Origin: Litomosoides sigmodontis
Lineage: Eukaryota > Nematoda > Chromadorea > Rhabditida > Onchocercidae
Assembly (NCBI GenBank): GCA_963070105.1
Contig: OY718807.1
Coordinates: 1,054,001-1,118,000, forward strand
DNA: 64,000 nucleotides
Direction: 5' to 3'
Shown: positions 1 through 12,493 of the stretch, piece after piece
Position numbering within the stretch: position 1 is the first letter of the stretch
Layout of the letters: each line of letters opens with the position of its first letter
Notes under the pieces: generated by a model
The model's database searches: none
The model's input: only the letters and a program-made list of their open reading frames with translations
What the model was told of the DNA's origin: nothing
Made by a program: the position numbers and the translations under genes

Positions 1-132
1 TATACTCGTAATTTTTTGAGTAGTAATTGATTACAAAAAAAAGCGTAGATGTTAACGAAATAAACAGGTAGAGACATAAAATTTTGAATTAAATTTTCTT
101 TTTTACCATTCACAAGCAAAAATTAATTTCAG

Positions 133-1135
133 TTGGACATAAATTCGGCGCTATTGTGGCAAGAATTGTTGGATAAGTGCAATATCACAGTTAAAAGTGC
201 AATGACAGGACAGTTTGAATTAGTTCCGGTAACTATCGTTCTGCATGGGGATGCATCAAAAACTGTCTTGCGCGGTACCGCACTTCGTTATAAATTTTTT
301 TCTAATTTTTTACTTCTGCAATTGTTTACAGGGGTAATATTGTAAACGTGCTATTATCACTTTTAAAAATTAATGGTATTACAGCTTCTGATCATTTGAT
401 GGGTCTTCTGCGTTCATTTCTGGAGTCAGCAGTAGTTCAATTATGTGCATCACTTCTTACCGCTGGCTTTCTCGTCGTCCTAATAGGTATTTTACTGTGG
501 CCGCACTTTCGTCACTTTTTTCATCTGTAAAATAGTTTAAACAAGAATAAAATAGTTTGAGATGTCCAACCTTGTTTTACATTTCGATGCATTCGGTGAG
601 TTGGAGAGAAAAGGACATTACCATATGTCAAATTATGTTTTTTCACTTTTCATAAATTTATTTGTATGATTAATGTTCAGTCGGTTTAATATTTGCAGCA
701 TACTTTAAAGGATTCAGCTTTCCATCTGATATCTTGAGCTCCTTCTTTGATTCTGATTCTAATGGCACTCATGGATCTTTTGCCAGTGATTATTATCCAG
801 GTTAAAATTCTTTTTTTTCGAATTATTCTTTGAGTACTGCATAGTGGTCACGTAAAACTCGCAATATATACATTTTGGGAATGAAAGTAAGCTGTCAGAT
901 ACAAAATATGATAAAGATCTTGTTATTGCAAGAAATAGTATATGTATAACGGATTGCAGAACGGTACCCTTCGTTAACTTATAATACTGGAAAGAGTTTT
1001 TTGGGTTCACCCGATATGACACCGTTATCCAATCGATCCAGTCGTTCAGCTGGAAGTCCAGGAGAACCAATTCTTTGGAGCGTTACGGACCGGTCGATAA
1101 CGTCACCGCATTTAAGGAAAAGACAGTGGATGTGA
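133..1135 (+). CDS. C-terminal part of a single-pass membrane protein (5' end outside window)
   Basis: Four exons keep phase throughout: 133-274, 385-510, 699-800 and 960-1135, each bounded by AG and GT and ending in TGA. The first exon encodes a probably extracytoplasmic segment (around CNITVKSAMTGQF). The second carries a strong membrane helix (LLTAGFLVVLIGILLW) followed by PHF. The last two encode a Ser/Pro/Tyr-rich tail of about 90 residues with GSPDMTPLSNRSSRSAGSPG and ILWSVTD, ending LRKRQWM. A large luminal part, one C-terminal helix and a short Ser-Pro tail is the topology of nuclear pore gp210 (NPP-12/NUP210). That identity is only a guess from topology and tail composition; any type I membrane protein is possible. 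An AATAAA lies at 1193. The start codon is upstream of the window. Confidence 0.6.
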
Positions 1136-2491
1136 TCTATTGCTCTTCTTTGCGTATTATCTTATTATTATTATCGTATTATCTTATTTACAAATAAATT
1201 TGGGATAGGAAGTTTGAGGATTCTATTTAGTTTACAGGGCTTGCTTAATTGAATGCTTACTTTCTTGATTATATCTTCTTTTCTTGTTGATTATGTTTTC
1301 ATGTCTTATGCAATTTTTCAATTTTCTTCCAAGATTGTTGTTGTCTTGAAACCGGTATTTGTATACTGATCTCTAATACAGTGATGACATCGGCAAACAG
1401 TTAAGACTTTTTTTGATGTCATGATTTGAAGCTTATTGTTTTTATGCATTCGTTCAAAATGTCCATTAGGCGATAATATTCTCATTAAGTTGCAGAACCA
1501 AACCCTACATTTTAGGCTAACTGGAGGGATCATGCCTCATGGAACTAAGGATTTTGGTGGGATGTTATTTCTATAAATATCAGAATTTGCCGAATGTGTC
1601 TTCATGTGCTTTTTGCAAGGCGTGCCGTTTGTTGGGACTCTATGAGGTCGTTAATTGATTATGTGAGTTCTGCTGATTTACTGAAGTAGTCAGGGTCGGA
1701 TTTACGTGCCTTCCTGTCGTTGTCATGCTTTTTATTGTTGTATCACTTGTTTGGTTACAAGTAAAAATGAAGAATCATGAATCGATCAGCGTTATTTTTA
1801 AAATTGAGTACATTTCATGGTAAATATAACAAGGGAATGCACATGTGAGAAGGACGGTCAGATATGTTCAACTAAAATATTCCTCATGCGAAGTAATGAA
1901 GTAAGATAATTAAACAGAACTAACTTCAGCATGACGGTTAGTGGTATATTCATGCGTACGAAATCATAATTGTTTTCGTAGTTTTTTAACAAAATCAGTC
2001 ATCTCTTTCTCCTTCCACATGGTAAGAGTTAGTGTGAAAGAATAGAATTTCTTTTCTAGCAGGTGAATTTATGATATTGATGAAGATGAGAGAGGAGTTG
2101 AGATGGTCTCGGTGTTAAGCTTATACAATACAAGCAAGTTAAAAAAATTTGTGCACATCCTGCACAATGTTAATCAGCAAGTGGTACATTTCAGGTAAAA
2201 TATGCCGTGTTCCAAATCAGATGAATTCAGGTCGACGTTTTTCTCTTCCAATAATCGACTGATGTATGGGTTTAGTACATCCCTTCCTGAAATTATTCAC
2301 TTAAATTATTGTTGCTAATTAATGCCTTTTCTGTTAAATTTGATCTAAGCTTTCACTTCTCCTTGTTGTAGGAAGAAGTGATAACAATTGTAGGAGTTGA
2401 TGTATATATATATTTTATTACTTTTGGTGTTTTTGTTGAAAATTCGTAAGACGATGAGGAATGCGTGATGATTTATATTTGAAAGGCTTAC
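1136..2491. other. Intergenic or non-coding stretch, nothing firm
   Basis: No exon with matching splice sites and phase was found on either strand. It holds an AATAAA at 1193 for the upstream gene and an ATT-rich patch near 1160-1190. The exon that follows the 2492-2594 exon of the minus-strand gene must lie in here, but I could not place it. Confidence 0.4.
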
Positions 2492-4129
2492 CCTTGCAGG
2501 GTTTCGGCAGTTGCCTTAGTGCCCAGTGATGATAGAGGTGATGCCACTTCAACTGTGGAAATATCCTGCGCGGTCGTATCTTTAATGCTGCATTCTGCAA
2601 TATTTATTTCAATCATTTGTGCCAAAGATGACTAATTTTAAAATTCAAGGAAGGAAGAGAGAGTGAGAGAGGGAGAGAGAAAGAGTGAGAATCTTTACAT
2701 CGCTACTTTCTTAAAAAAGAAAAATTGCAATTATTTCCTTTGTCGTTCAATGTTCAGCACCTTCATATCTCTCATTACACTGCGAGAGGTGCGTCAATTT
2801 CCTGTCTTTGAGTGCTTATGATAATTTCATGGTAATCAACACTGTAACAGTTCTTTCCTTCACTTTAGAGAAGAAGAAGAGAAGTGGGAATTGCTTCTGC
2901 GATGCTAATCGGAGTCAGTGTTCAAGGGAATTCAAGGTAACACTCAAGGTTCTGTGAAGTTAGGTGCATACGAAGGGTTTTTTACGGAAAACAGGTTCGC
3001 GCTCGTGGTACTTCCGAACATCTTTCATCCATTCGATATCATCAGGCCTCGGTTGCATCATTTCACGCTCTGATATTTGACTTAAATTATTAAATGATGA
3101 GAAATCTGCGGACGTACTTGAGTAACTATCACTTATTTCCGATGGCCTGAAATTATTTCGCCTTGCACAATTATCCTTTCAGTTATTTAAATCTGCTAAC
3201 TGCATGCTTCTTCCATTCAAATATTCATTCATCACCCAGGTTTCTGTGACTAGAATGCATAAACGTGATTTGCGATAAACTGGCGGTGAAATACTTTAAT
3301 GCTAATAATATACCTTCTACTAAAATTATCGCTTGAGAGTGTACAATCATCCTGGCGGCTCATGGCGCCTTCTTCATCAAAACTTTTTTCATTTTCACCA
3401 GTTGGATAGCTCCTGCTGAAGGATGACCTAGTACCGATTGTTCTGCAATGCAGCTCAGTAATTTATACAGTAAAATCCAACAGTGCTATAGTTAACTATA
3501 AGGTCATGTTCAAGAAGAATACTTGTATATATCACTACTTCGTTCACTGAATTTAATTTAATGCTGAATAAATAAAATGCATGAAATATTTACGAGCACT
3601 ATCATTTATTTTGCAATTTTAGATAAGTTATTTGTAATAAAACTGATAAGTTATTTGTAATAAATTTGTAATAAAACTACAGTAAGACATAATTATTTAT
3701 CATACTGTAACTTTTTAAGCTAAATTATTAATATCATTGTTATTTATTTTTAGTGTTATTGAATTTTTGCAGACTTACGTTGTCCATGAATTTGTTTCAC
3801 CAACATCCTTCTTTTCCTCTAAATTTACCACGTTTGCGTCATTAGGCTAAATATTTTCCATAATTTTATTTGTTCTTCCCACCACTAACATGGTAATTGA
3901 ATTTTTTCATCTGTTAAACGGATTTTATTTTAATTTAAAAAATTTCTCTGCGCTAACTAGAAAATGATTCCGTACAATCCACCTGCCTAACAGTTTTCAG
4001 TTGTCAATTTACAAAAATTAAAACACAAACCTTAAGAAATGAACTGTTTTTCTTCTTGTGAAAACCATGCGATAATGAACGATTCAGAACGGATGCTTTG
4101 ATATGACTTCGTTTAAGAGCATTACCCAT
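2492..4129 (-). CDS. Unrecognised protein with N-myristoylation-type N-terminus (3' end unresolved)
   Basis: The chain of phase-consistent exons on the minus strand is 4129-4031 (ATG start, phase 0), 3846-3779, 3442-3314 and 3161-2993. A further exon at 2594-2492 has good AG/GT borders but its link to 2993 is not phase-solved. Translation starts MGNALKRSHIKASVLNRSLS; Gly2 with Ser/Lys/Arg downstream resembles an N-myristoylation plus basic membrane-binding signal. Ser-rich segments follow (TIGTRSSFSRSYP), then a compact charged motif PDDIEWMKDVRKYHEREP. The 2594-2492 exon reads CSIKDTTAQDISTVEVASPL. I do not recognise the family. If the donor at 2993 is not used, the frame ends FRKKPFVCT-stop at 2960. 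Confidence 0.6.
3624..3680. repeat. Short AT-rich tandem duplication
   Basis: A block starting gataagttatttgtaataaa occurs twice in tandem, followed by a partial third unit (tttgtaataaaact). It lies in an intron of the minus-strand gene with the MGNALKRS start. Confidence 0.6.
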
Positions 4130-4915
4130 TGTTGCTGGAATTTACCGTGCTAATTCCAGCCTACAGTTAACGGGAAATATTTCGTTGAATACTTACTGCC
4201 AGCAATGTAAAAAAAGTAAACAAAAATTAACGATTTAAATCGAAATACAGCCGAATGTTCCGCTTTCGCGCAAATATACTGTCAATGACGTTTGTATTTC
4301 ATCTGCCTTATATCACAATTTCTTACTAAATATGCAAATTTTCTAAAAAACCTCTAGAAAAAAAATCAGTTAGTATTTCATTTTTCCCCTTGAAACCCTC
4401 TTTTTGTCCTTGAATTTTAAATTCTAAAAGAAGTTTTAAAGCATTTTGAAACAATTAGAGCAATTTTAAGCAAAGATCGATTTGCGATGACGTCGGAAGG
4501 AAACACAGATGATATTAACTGATGATTTGACCAATTCAAAGCACACGTCGAAAAATGAAGCATTTTAAAACATACAGTAAATTTTATTAAGATATGTAAG
4601 AAATCAAAAGTTGTTTTAAATTTATAAATGGTCAGTAGCGATCGCTATTTGTGCCTGAAAGGGTATTGTTTCGAAATTTATCCCTTCAGTGTCATTGTTA
4701 CTCTATGACATTTGCATATATTTTGCTCAGAAATTATAATAAAACTAAGTGAAAGAGTTGATTTCGACGAAAGTTCAGAAATTAGAAATTAATCGGTTTT
4801 GATTTAATTCGACACTTTCAAAAATATAAACAAACTTGCGTGATAAACTAAACGCAATTAAATCACCGTGATTAGTGTTTATCAGTTGAAAGGACCCGTT
4901 CACCTCTCACTTGCA
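4130..4915. other. Divergent intergenic region
   Basis: This stretch of about 790 bp separates the minus-strand start at 4129 from the plus-strand start at 4916 and so should carry both promoters. It is AT-rich; no coding exon or clear motif was recognised. Confidence 0.4.
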
Positions 4916-6005
4916 ATGCCATCGAAACTGATCTTTTCCTTACATATTACTACTGTATTTCTGTATGCATCAACCTTTGCTACGGTATTTTTTGTTTGTC
5001 ACTGATAATTTGTAAATTTTTACACTTTTTTTTGTCTGATTTGATGATATCTAGTCGATTTGTAGTCGAAAATACCGCAACCACTTCATCAGTCGGTAAA
5101 ATATCACTTAAACAGTTAAATTATTTTAAATTTACCGACCGTAATTGTATGTCGGAAAATGCACATATTTTAATTTTAGCTTTTTTCCTTTGAATTGTAG
5201 CAATTCAAGTGCTGTTAATTTGAAAAAATAGTGTAAATGATATCCAACAAGAGAATTGCGTTCGACGTACGAAGTGTTGGTGAGAATATCTAAGTTCACA
5301 ACAAAGTCATAATAATCACCAAATTAAAATAGCCAAATTATAATTTTGACCACAAAGAGTGAACTGTCTTCACAAAATCTGATCTGTGATTTATCTGGTT
5401 TTCTACAATACTCAATTTTGTCTTAATGACTTTTAATTTTAAAACTTTTTTCTACAGCAACAATGTTTTGTTACAGAAAAAATGTCGGAATTGATAAAAA
5501 AAATACTTAAAATAAGATTTAATTGGAGAGTAATTGAAGTAAAATTATTACTTAAATCTTCCTTTTTTTGCAGAATGACGTACGTCAATCTCGTTTGATC
5601 AATCGTATCAGAGATGGTGGACGAGACAGAAGTGAGCAATCAATTGAATTAATTAAACAATTACTCAATTACCTTGTAAAGACCCAGGGAATGCGAGGAA
5701 AGGAAGAAAATGGAGGCGTTGGAGGAATCAAAGAGTTTGGAAGTGGAGCAGTCGGAAAGCATTACGATAACGACGAAACCGACGAGACCGATTCACTTAA
5801 ACCAATTATTTCGGGCGCAATTGTCGAAGTGAAAAAACAGCTTGCAGCAAAAGAACGAGCAATTAGATTATTTGGTACGATACAAAGGGTTACCGGTGAT
5901 TTTTGGGTCGCTTTGATTAATACAATTAAAACAATTGGCAATTTCCTTGATATACTATTTTCACCCATTCTCAAGGCGACGCAACCACCACCGTTGAAAA
6001 TTTAA
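4916..6005 (+). CDS. Small putative secreted protein, nematode-type, unrecognised
   Basis: Exon 1 (4916-4984) is an ATG followed by a typical signal peptide (MPSKLIFSLHITTVFLYAST) and a GT donor in phase 0. The last exon (5574-6005, after tttttttgcag) is in phase 0 and encodes 143 residues to TAA. The mature part starts NDVRQSRLINRIRDGGRDRS, passes through a Gly-rich spacer (GGVGGIKEFGSGAVG) and an acidic DNDETDETDS patch, and ends in a hydrophobic helix (FWVALINTIKTIGNFLDILF) and PPPLKI. A possible 30-nt in-frame microexon (5065-5094, between a tag and gtaaaa) would add ten residues; I cannot tell whether it is used. AATAAA is at 6022. No family recognised. Confidence 0.65.
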
Positions 6006-7524
6006 ATAACTGACAGTTAAAAATAAATATTTAAAAAGAAATAGCACACAACGATTAAAGATATCTTTACTGATTGCTTAAAACTAATTTTTCATTTCTT
6101 CTTGGAAATTTTGGAATGCATAATTTCAAGTTTTTGCATGACTTATAATCGTCGCTTAAACTATCATTGAGATTTTTGATGAAATAAAATTTGTCATTCA
6201 ATTCAAATACTTATTTGTACATACGTGTAATTTTGTATTATTTAGTAATTGTAATTTATTCCTTCCCTTTTCCTTACTAATAACTGGAAATTAATTAAAA
6301 AACAATTATTGTAACTATTGTTTTGCTGTCATCAATCAACTATATAGCAAAGTATATCGCTCCGAAAGTAAAATAGTTAAAATAAAAAAAAAAAGCTGTC
6401 TCCTTTTCCATCCAAATACACCAGCATCCCTATCAGCATATCAACACCGATCATTTACCGAATTTGAAGAAGAAAAGGGGAAAGCTTATCGGTCCGTTTT
6501 CCGGGAATATTTTCCGTCTTATTCATATCCACAGGATGCAATAGCAATTCTGGGATTATTTCTTCATTTTTGTCCCATAAACAAATTTAAATCATTCATT
6601 AAGTCGCCAGAGGAAAGAATAATTTTGCATAATCTTCTGTTCTCCTTAAATCGCTAAATACTTTCGTCGATTACTAAAAATATTATTTATAAAATCACTC
6701 ACTTATTTGACAAACTATTTACGCGCGAACTACTCAAGTTAATCTGAAATTTCGATCGTTATACTTACACATAAGTAGTAATTGCATCAACCGTTTTCGC
6801 TCTAAATTTTTATTCGCAATAATAATGGCATTAAAATTAGTCAGCTTATTCTTTTGATGCATTCGTAATACTCTCAACTAAGCCTTAATTTGCTTTGATC
6901 CTCTAATTTTCACTTTAACAAATTACAGGATAATTCGTATTAATTATTTGTCATCCTCTGAATACAAAACTGAATTTTTAATTTCTCTCACTTTTCGACG
7001 ATAAATTATGAGAAATGAATTATGCATTTGAGAGGATAATTAATGACAGCATAAATGACATGTTTTGCTGAGGCATACCTCAATTTCATTTCAATTATTT
7101 CAACCATCGGAGGATGGAGCGAACTATTTGCTTTTTCTTTGCTGTTACAATCGCTGTTGTTCCAAATGCCTGCTTCTGCAAAGTAAAATTTTAATTGTTA
7201 ACAATTAACAATTTTATCAAACTTTGTACGCCCACACGCGCTAGAAGTAGCAGAGAAATTAAGCAGTGTATTGCCGCCGTAATCATTTAAATTATTGAAA
7301 AAAGGATGTGTTAATTAAGGTAGTTAGTTGGTGGATAGTTGAAATTTTGTGAGTAGAATTATCACAAGGACAAGACAACGTCTTCTGTGTCCACCTCTAC
7401 CGCTACCGATAGTTTTCTTATCTATCGGATTGTGTTAAAATTGAAAATTAAATGTACACTGTTATGGTGAGAACGAATAACACTTAAATAAGCTATATTA
7501 CTTAGAGCTAGTCAGTAACGCTTA
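6006..7524. other. Intergenic, no gene seen
   Basis: AT-rich sequence after the AATAAA at 6022. No exon with splice support was found on either strand. Confidence 0.4.
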
Positions 7525-7950
7525 ATGATCTTGTGGTACTTCAACTTAGCAATCGCTGCGCTCGTTGAATTCCGCTTAATTCTGCGCCTTCCTTTACAGC
7601 CAATTGAAACGAATTCAACAACCGCCAGCAGAACCACATCAACGGCGAAGCCAATTCAGTCATTGCTGCACAACATCTTTTGGGACAACCCGAAAATTGA
7701 AGAGGAAGGTCGTGAAAAGGGCCTTAAGATGTTTCTCGAAAACAACAAGGCATTGATCAATATCGGCTTGCTGATTGATGACGCGATTGATTTGATACAC
7801 GAAGGGAAAGGACCGTTCCTGAAATTCTTTGCACTGCCGTTGTCCCTTTTATTTTACGTGTTAGGCCTAAATGAGCCCGGTGATATACTCGGAAAGTCTG
7901 GCCTAGAGTCTCTCCTGGGTATTCTCACAGATGATAAGCAAATATTCTAA
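7525..7950 (+). CDS. Small single-exon secreted or membrane protein, unrecognised
   Basis: Uninterrupted 141-codon frame from ATG to TAA. The first 25 residues are hydrophobic (MILWYFNLAIAALVEFRLIL), compatible with a signal peptide or anchor. A Thr/Ser-rich stretch (NSTTASRTTSTAK) follows, then an amphipathic region (NNKALINIGLLIDDAIDLIH) and a second hydrophobic segment (FLKFFALPLSLLFYVLGL). AATAAA lies at 8095. It shares general architecture (N-terminal hydrophobic leader, C-terminal hydrophobic helix) with the gene at 4916-6005, but I see no alignable motif. Confidence 0.5.
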   Translation: MILWYFNLAIAALVEFRLILRLPLQPIETNSTTASRTTSTAKPIQSLLHNIFWDNPKIEEEGREKGLKMFLENNKALINIGLLIDDAIDLIHEGKGPFLKFFALPLSLLFYVLGLNEPGDILGKSGLESLLGILTDDKQIF

Positions 7951-9689
7951 CTAATTACTTTACTCCTCCAATTTCATTTTTTTAACGTGACAGTCGTGAA
8001 ATACCATCTTTTCTAACTCACTTTATCTCATGCGCACGCAAATTTAAGTGCATTATTGACTGATTTTTTGCAATCCTTTGATTCCTTTTAGCTTAATAAA
8101 CTTGCTTTTTAAATTTCAATGATCAGCTTGTACGAGCTTCATCGATGTAAGTGAAAACGTAAATTGGAAATGAAATTTAGTGCGAGTGAAATGAATGAAA
8201 ATCAATTAAAATGAAAAAAAAATGAGATGTAAGTGAATTTGCATAAAATTTATTCATGGAAATCTTGGGAAAAAAATCGAAAAATTTTTACCAAAACAAC
8301 TTGTGAATGGACGATCACAGTAACCTTAACATGTCCATCACAATGGCCTTCTAAATATATTTGCTATTTGCAAAATTCCTAAATGAAATATCAGTGGCTT
8401 AATGAGTGAGTACGTGCAATGTTTCATTTATTCGAAATTCTTTTCCAATGTTGCCGATACTTTTTAAAGTCTAAATGAACTCACTGTGGCTAGAAAATTA
8501 AATTGAATCTGATAGATTCAATCAAAACGAGTTTGAAAATAAGTTCGATTTATTTTAATGTCTTGAATAAACAATTTTAAAGATTCATTTTCATTTTATT
8601 TTATTATTGAAATAATAAAGTTAAACAGGTCCCTCTTTTAGCACATTTTTTCCGCAAATCTTTTTCTTAAAGTTGTAAGTGTCATTTCATTCAAAATATG
8701 CAAATATAATTACAAATTAATTTACTGAAAAAGTTGGGCTGAGCATGCACCATTCAAATACAAGAAATGCTGATAATATGCAAATTTTTTATCATTTCTC
8801 GTGCGATATAAATACTAGCTGCTCACGGAAGCACTATCATTTTCCCGCGGCAATCGATTGAAGGTGGCTTTTTTTTCATTTGTCATGAAATCGGATCGCT
8901 TTTTCCTTGGAGGAAGGGGGGGGGGACGTTTTTCTTCGAAGGGAACAGTGGGAGTGAGTCAGCTGATTTGATAAAATGAAGTTTGAGTTGATGCAATCGA
9001 TGCTCCCTGCTCGATCAGCTCTCTCTTATAGTATGATGTCATTTTACAGCAATTTCTTTTTCTTCCTTTTTTTGGAATATTTTAGTAAAATTTCATTTCA
9101 GACATTGGCCATCACTGCCTCTCCGTGTACGAATTATCGCAAAAGAGACAAAAATTCCGCACCAGAAATGAGTGGTACTCGCCAAAAACTTCTTTTTTTT
9201 TCCTTCCAAAAAGAAAACTTCGTCGGTTTGAAAAATTACAAACTAACTTTAAAATTTTCTCCAGTGATTGAGCTTATTCCGAAAAAGGTCTAACATGTGG
9301 TTTGAAATATTTTTGAAACATATTTGTATATTTAAACAACGAATCGTACCACTTGAGAAGCAAGTTTGCGGTTCGTCGATGAACGGCTGAGATATTAAAA
9401 TGAATAAAATTTTTAAATAAATTTAAGTAAAGTGGATTTGTTAAATACATTGGTTATTTTATTGATAACACATAGTTGCAAATGCTGGTTACATTTCATT
9501 GGACATAGTCATTAGCACCAAAATTATCCTTTATGAAATCGGAATTTTTGTTTGGAAAAATGCAACCTTTTGAAGTTAAGTTCAAATTTAGGTTAGTCAT
9601 CGTTGGAGCAAAATATCAATTTGAATTTTCACAAAACATTGTATTTTTAGGTATTTGTTAGGGAGTTAGTTTACATTCAGTTTTTTCAG
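7951..9689. other. Intergenic; probably holds the 5' end of the next gene
   Basis: The gene beginning at 9690 needs an upstream exon in phase 1. A 105-codon frame at 8976-9293 contains a possible splice acceptor near 9100 but no convincing donor. A G-run (ggggggggg) lies near 8920. Confidence 0.35.
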
Positions 9690-11714
9690 AAGAACTACTC
9701 AATCAAAGCTTCGATTCCGATGACCTGGAAGCGTTTGACGTAGATCCTGCCTCTGAGAGTTCCACCGAAACCGACGAATCGGGGTACGGCAGCAGTGATC
9801 AGTTTCACGGAGCTATTGACAGGTGCGCATTGCAAAAAGCATTCATAAATTGGAAGGCATAATTTAGATAGCTATCCTGTAAAATTACGAAACTGTAATA
9901 GTTGGGATAAATTCAGAGACAATTTATATTCGTAATTTCATAGAATGCCTTTTGTCAAATAAGATTTTACATTTGAAATTTTGTTGTTAATTGCTGTGGC
10001 ATTCCTAGAGCACTTTTGATTGGATTAGACGAGGAAAGAGGTCGTTTAGAACGGGAAATTAATGAGATAGAAAACGAAAATTGGTTCCATCCGGATATCG
10101 ACGACAATCAGGACCAACCTGAAATCTTCCATCTCGATTTACCTGTAAATGATATATCAGTTTAATTATTGTTTGATTTATCGTAATGAAAATAATTCAG
10201 AAGCATATTTATTAATCAAACTGTTAATTGTCTTATTCCTTGAAAGCTCAATACTTTAGAAGCTATCATCAATGTTAGTTAGTCAATTGGTTGAAATTAA
10301 TAAATTAAGTGATTGAGTAATTAAATCGAAAAGGGATTAATTAACAGGAGAACACCGCATAAAAGTGGAAATAATTTGTTTAAATAATTTAGGAAAACGT
10401 CGATCCAAGTGATCTGCCTGGCACTTCGCAACAAAACAGCGATGCGTCATCAAATTTTCAAAATTTACACGAAATGTCGCAATGCGTATTTTGCGAAGCA
10501 GCCGTTAATGAATCGTGTCATTGCGATAACCGATTATCAGCTGGCAGTACGATATCATGGAGCTCGAGTTCTATTTCTAGACGTGAAGGAGCAGCCTTTC
10601 ATCGAAGAGATAGCTACCCAGTTATCGTTAGTTAGATTCTTCCACTTCAGTTGTAGGGACGCACTGAACACTGACACAGACATTTATGTTTATGTTGGCT
10701 TCGCAATGTTCAAAATACAAAAGCGATACCGACTGATTGCATGTATCTCATAAAATATTCAGGCGGAGGATTTCGATTATTCGGAAGCAGATGATGAGTT
10801 AAGTGGTGACGAAGTGGACGATTTGTCTAGCCTAGTAATACTTGACCTTTTCCTAGAAATTTTTTTGCTGTGATTTTTGTACATTCAATTCTTCCTTTTC
10901 ATAATAACCGCATTTTAGCGTGACAGATATCTGAAACTACCAGAAATCACTTCATTCTATAAGACCTGGAAGTGTGAAAATAAATTTCAGCTGCGAGCAG
11001 GATTGTCCACACGTGATGGGTCACCGTTAGCAGATGCGGCATCGCGTCCGCAACAATTGGCACTGCAAGAGAGCGGCGGTAATCTCATTGTCGGTGATAA
11101 TGGACATCACGCACGACATGAAAGTGACCACAGTGCCTTTTCCGAAGAAGAAGGTCCAGTTCGTTATCGCCGTCGTCGTCATCATGTTCGTCATGGTGTT
11201 AAACGCTATCGAACGCAGAGATCACCTAACAGGTCATCAGATTCATCAGCAGAAGGACAATATTTATTACGACCAGTGCCAAGATTTGACATTCAATGTA
11301 CCTGTTTGGAAAGTGATGTGGAATCACCAACTGCAGCTTCGGACATCGATCGAATGATGGGACGAAATTATCCGCAGAGATCGGTAGCGGTAGCATCAAA
11401 CATTAACTAACGACTAATAAAGTTTGCAAAAAAGAGAAACTACGTTCGGTACCATTCCATCTAACTACCATCCAATAGTGTAGATTCGCAAAGAAATTGT
11501 AAATTAAGACATAAAGTCTCAAAATGCCTTGAGTTTGAAAGCTTTTATTTTTCAGAGACGAAATATCAGACGTGCAAGAGCCAGTCATGGGCGCTTATGG
11601 TTGCTACAAAATCAGCGCCAACGTCGGCGACAATCGCATAGATATTTACGATCACGTATTTATGGAAGATTGCACCGTGTTAGTAACGGTCGAATTATAA
11701 GAAGAAAATTTTAG
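9690..11714 (+). CDS. Charge-segregated disordered protein A (first exon not found)
   Basis: Six exons join without frame error: 9690-9822, 10009-10144, 10393-10626, 10763-10834, 10991-11383 and 11556-11714, giving 375 codons including TAG; a 5' exon is missing. The N-terminal part is very acidic and Ser-rich (FDSDDLEAFDVDPASESSTE), with a short helical stretch (GLDEERGRLEREINEIENEN). A small Cys/His cluster follows (CVFCEAAVNESCHCD), which might bind metal. A second acidic block is EDFDYSEADDELSGDEVDDL. The C-terminal third is basic: RYRRRRHHVRHGVKRYRTQR, and the last exon is almost entirely Arg/Gln/Ser. AATAAA at 11805. Composition suggests a nuclear, nucleic-acid- or histone-binding disordered protein, but that is inference; no family recognised. 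It resembles the next two genes in layout. Confidence 0.65.
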
Positions 11715-12493
11715 GAAAAAATTACGTCCTTTTAATAATTCAACCTGAAATGAAATGCTGACCAAATGCTGATTGAGTGAATTAGATAAGCGATGAAAAG
11801 TATCAATAAATATCTCGCCACTTGCAAATTTTTGTCCAAATGCGCGTTCCCTTATTGGAATTTGTGCTCAAATTGCACTTTGAACTATGACATTTAATTT
11901 GGAATGCAAGCATTTCTGATTGCAATTAAAAAACTCAACAACAAAGCTATCCATCTGCGCGGCCTCAACATCACATATTTGTAAATTTATTTTCAAATTT
12001 CAAAATGACAGAAAATTTCTGCATTTTCGCAGTTTTATGCAAACAAAATTAGCATTTCGATTTGACGCGTGCGGTTTTATCTGACATAAGTGATTTTGCT
12101 GTATTGGATTGTTATGAATAAAAGTAATCATTCGTGAAAGTGTCGATGATTTTTCAAAAGTACTCGTCAACGGAACGGCCGTTCTTTGCTTCCTGTATGT
12201 TTGTTAGTCATTTCAACGGTATAATGAAGAAATAAAATAAATTTTAAAAACTAATGATGGAAAATAATCAATCGTCATCAGCATTAGTGTGGACGAGAAG
12301 TTCGAAATGCTTTCTTCGTAATCGAAATTTGATCGTTCATACAGTCGTTGTTCCACTTATCACAAAAGATTGAACAGAACGGAATTAATTGAGAAATCGC
12401 TCTTTTAGCTGAAAAATAAAATTTGAGTATTTCTACATTTTTTTGATAGTTTTTTTTTTAACTGTGATTTTAATGTAATGGATTGAAAGTCCG

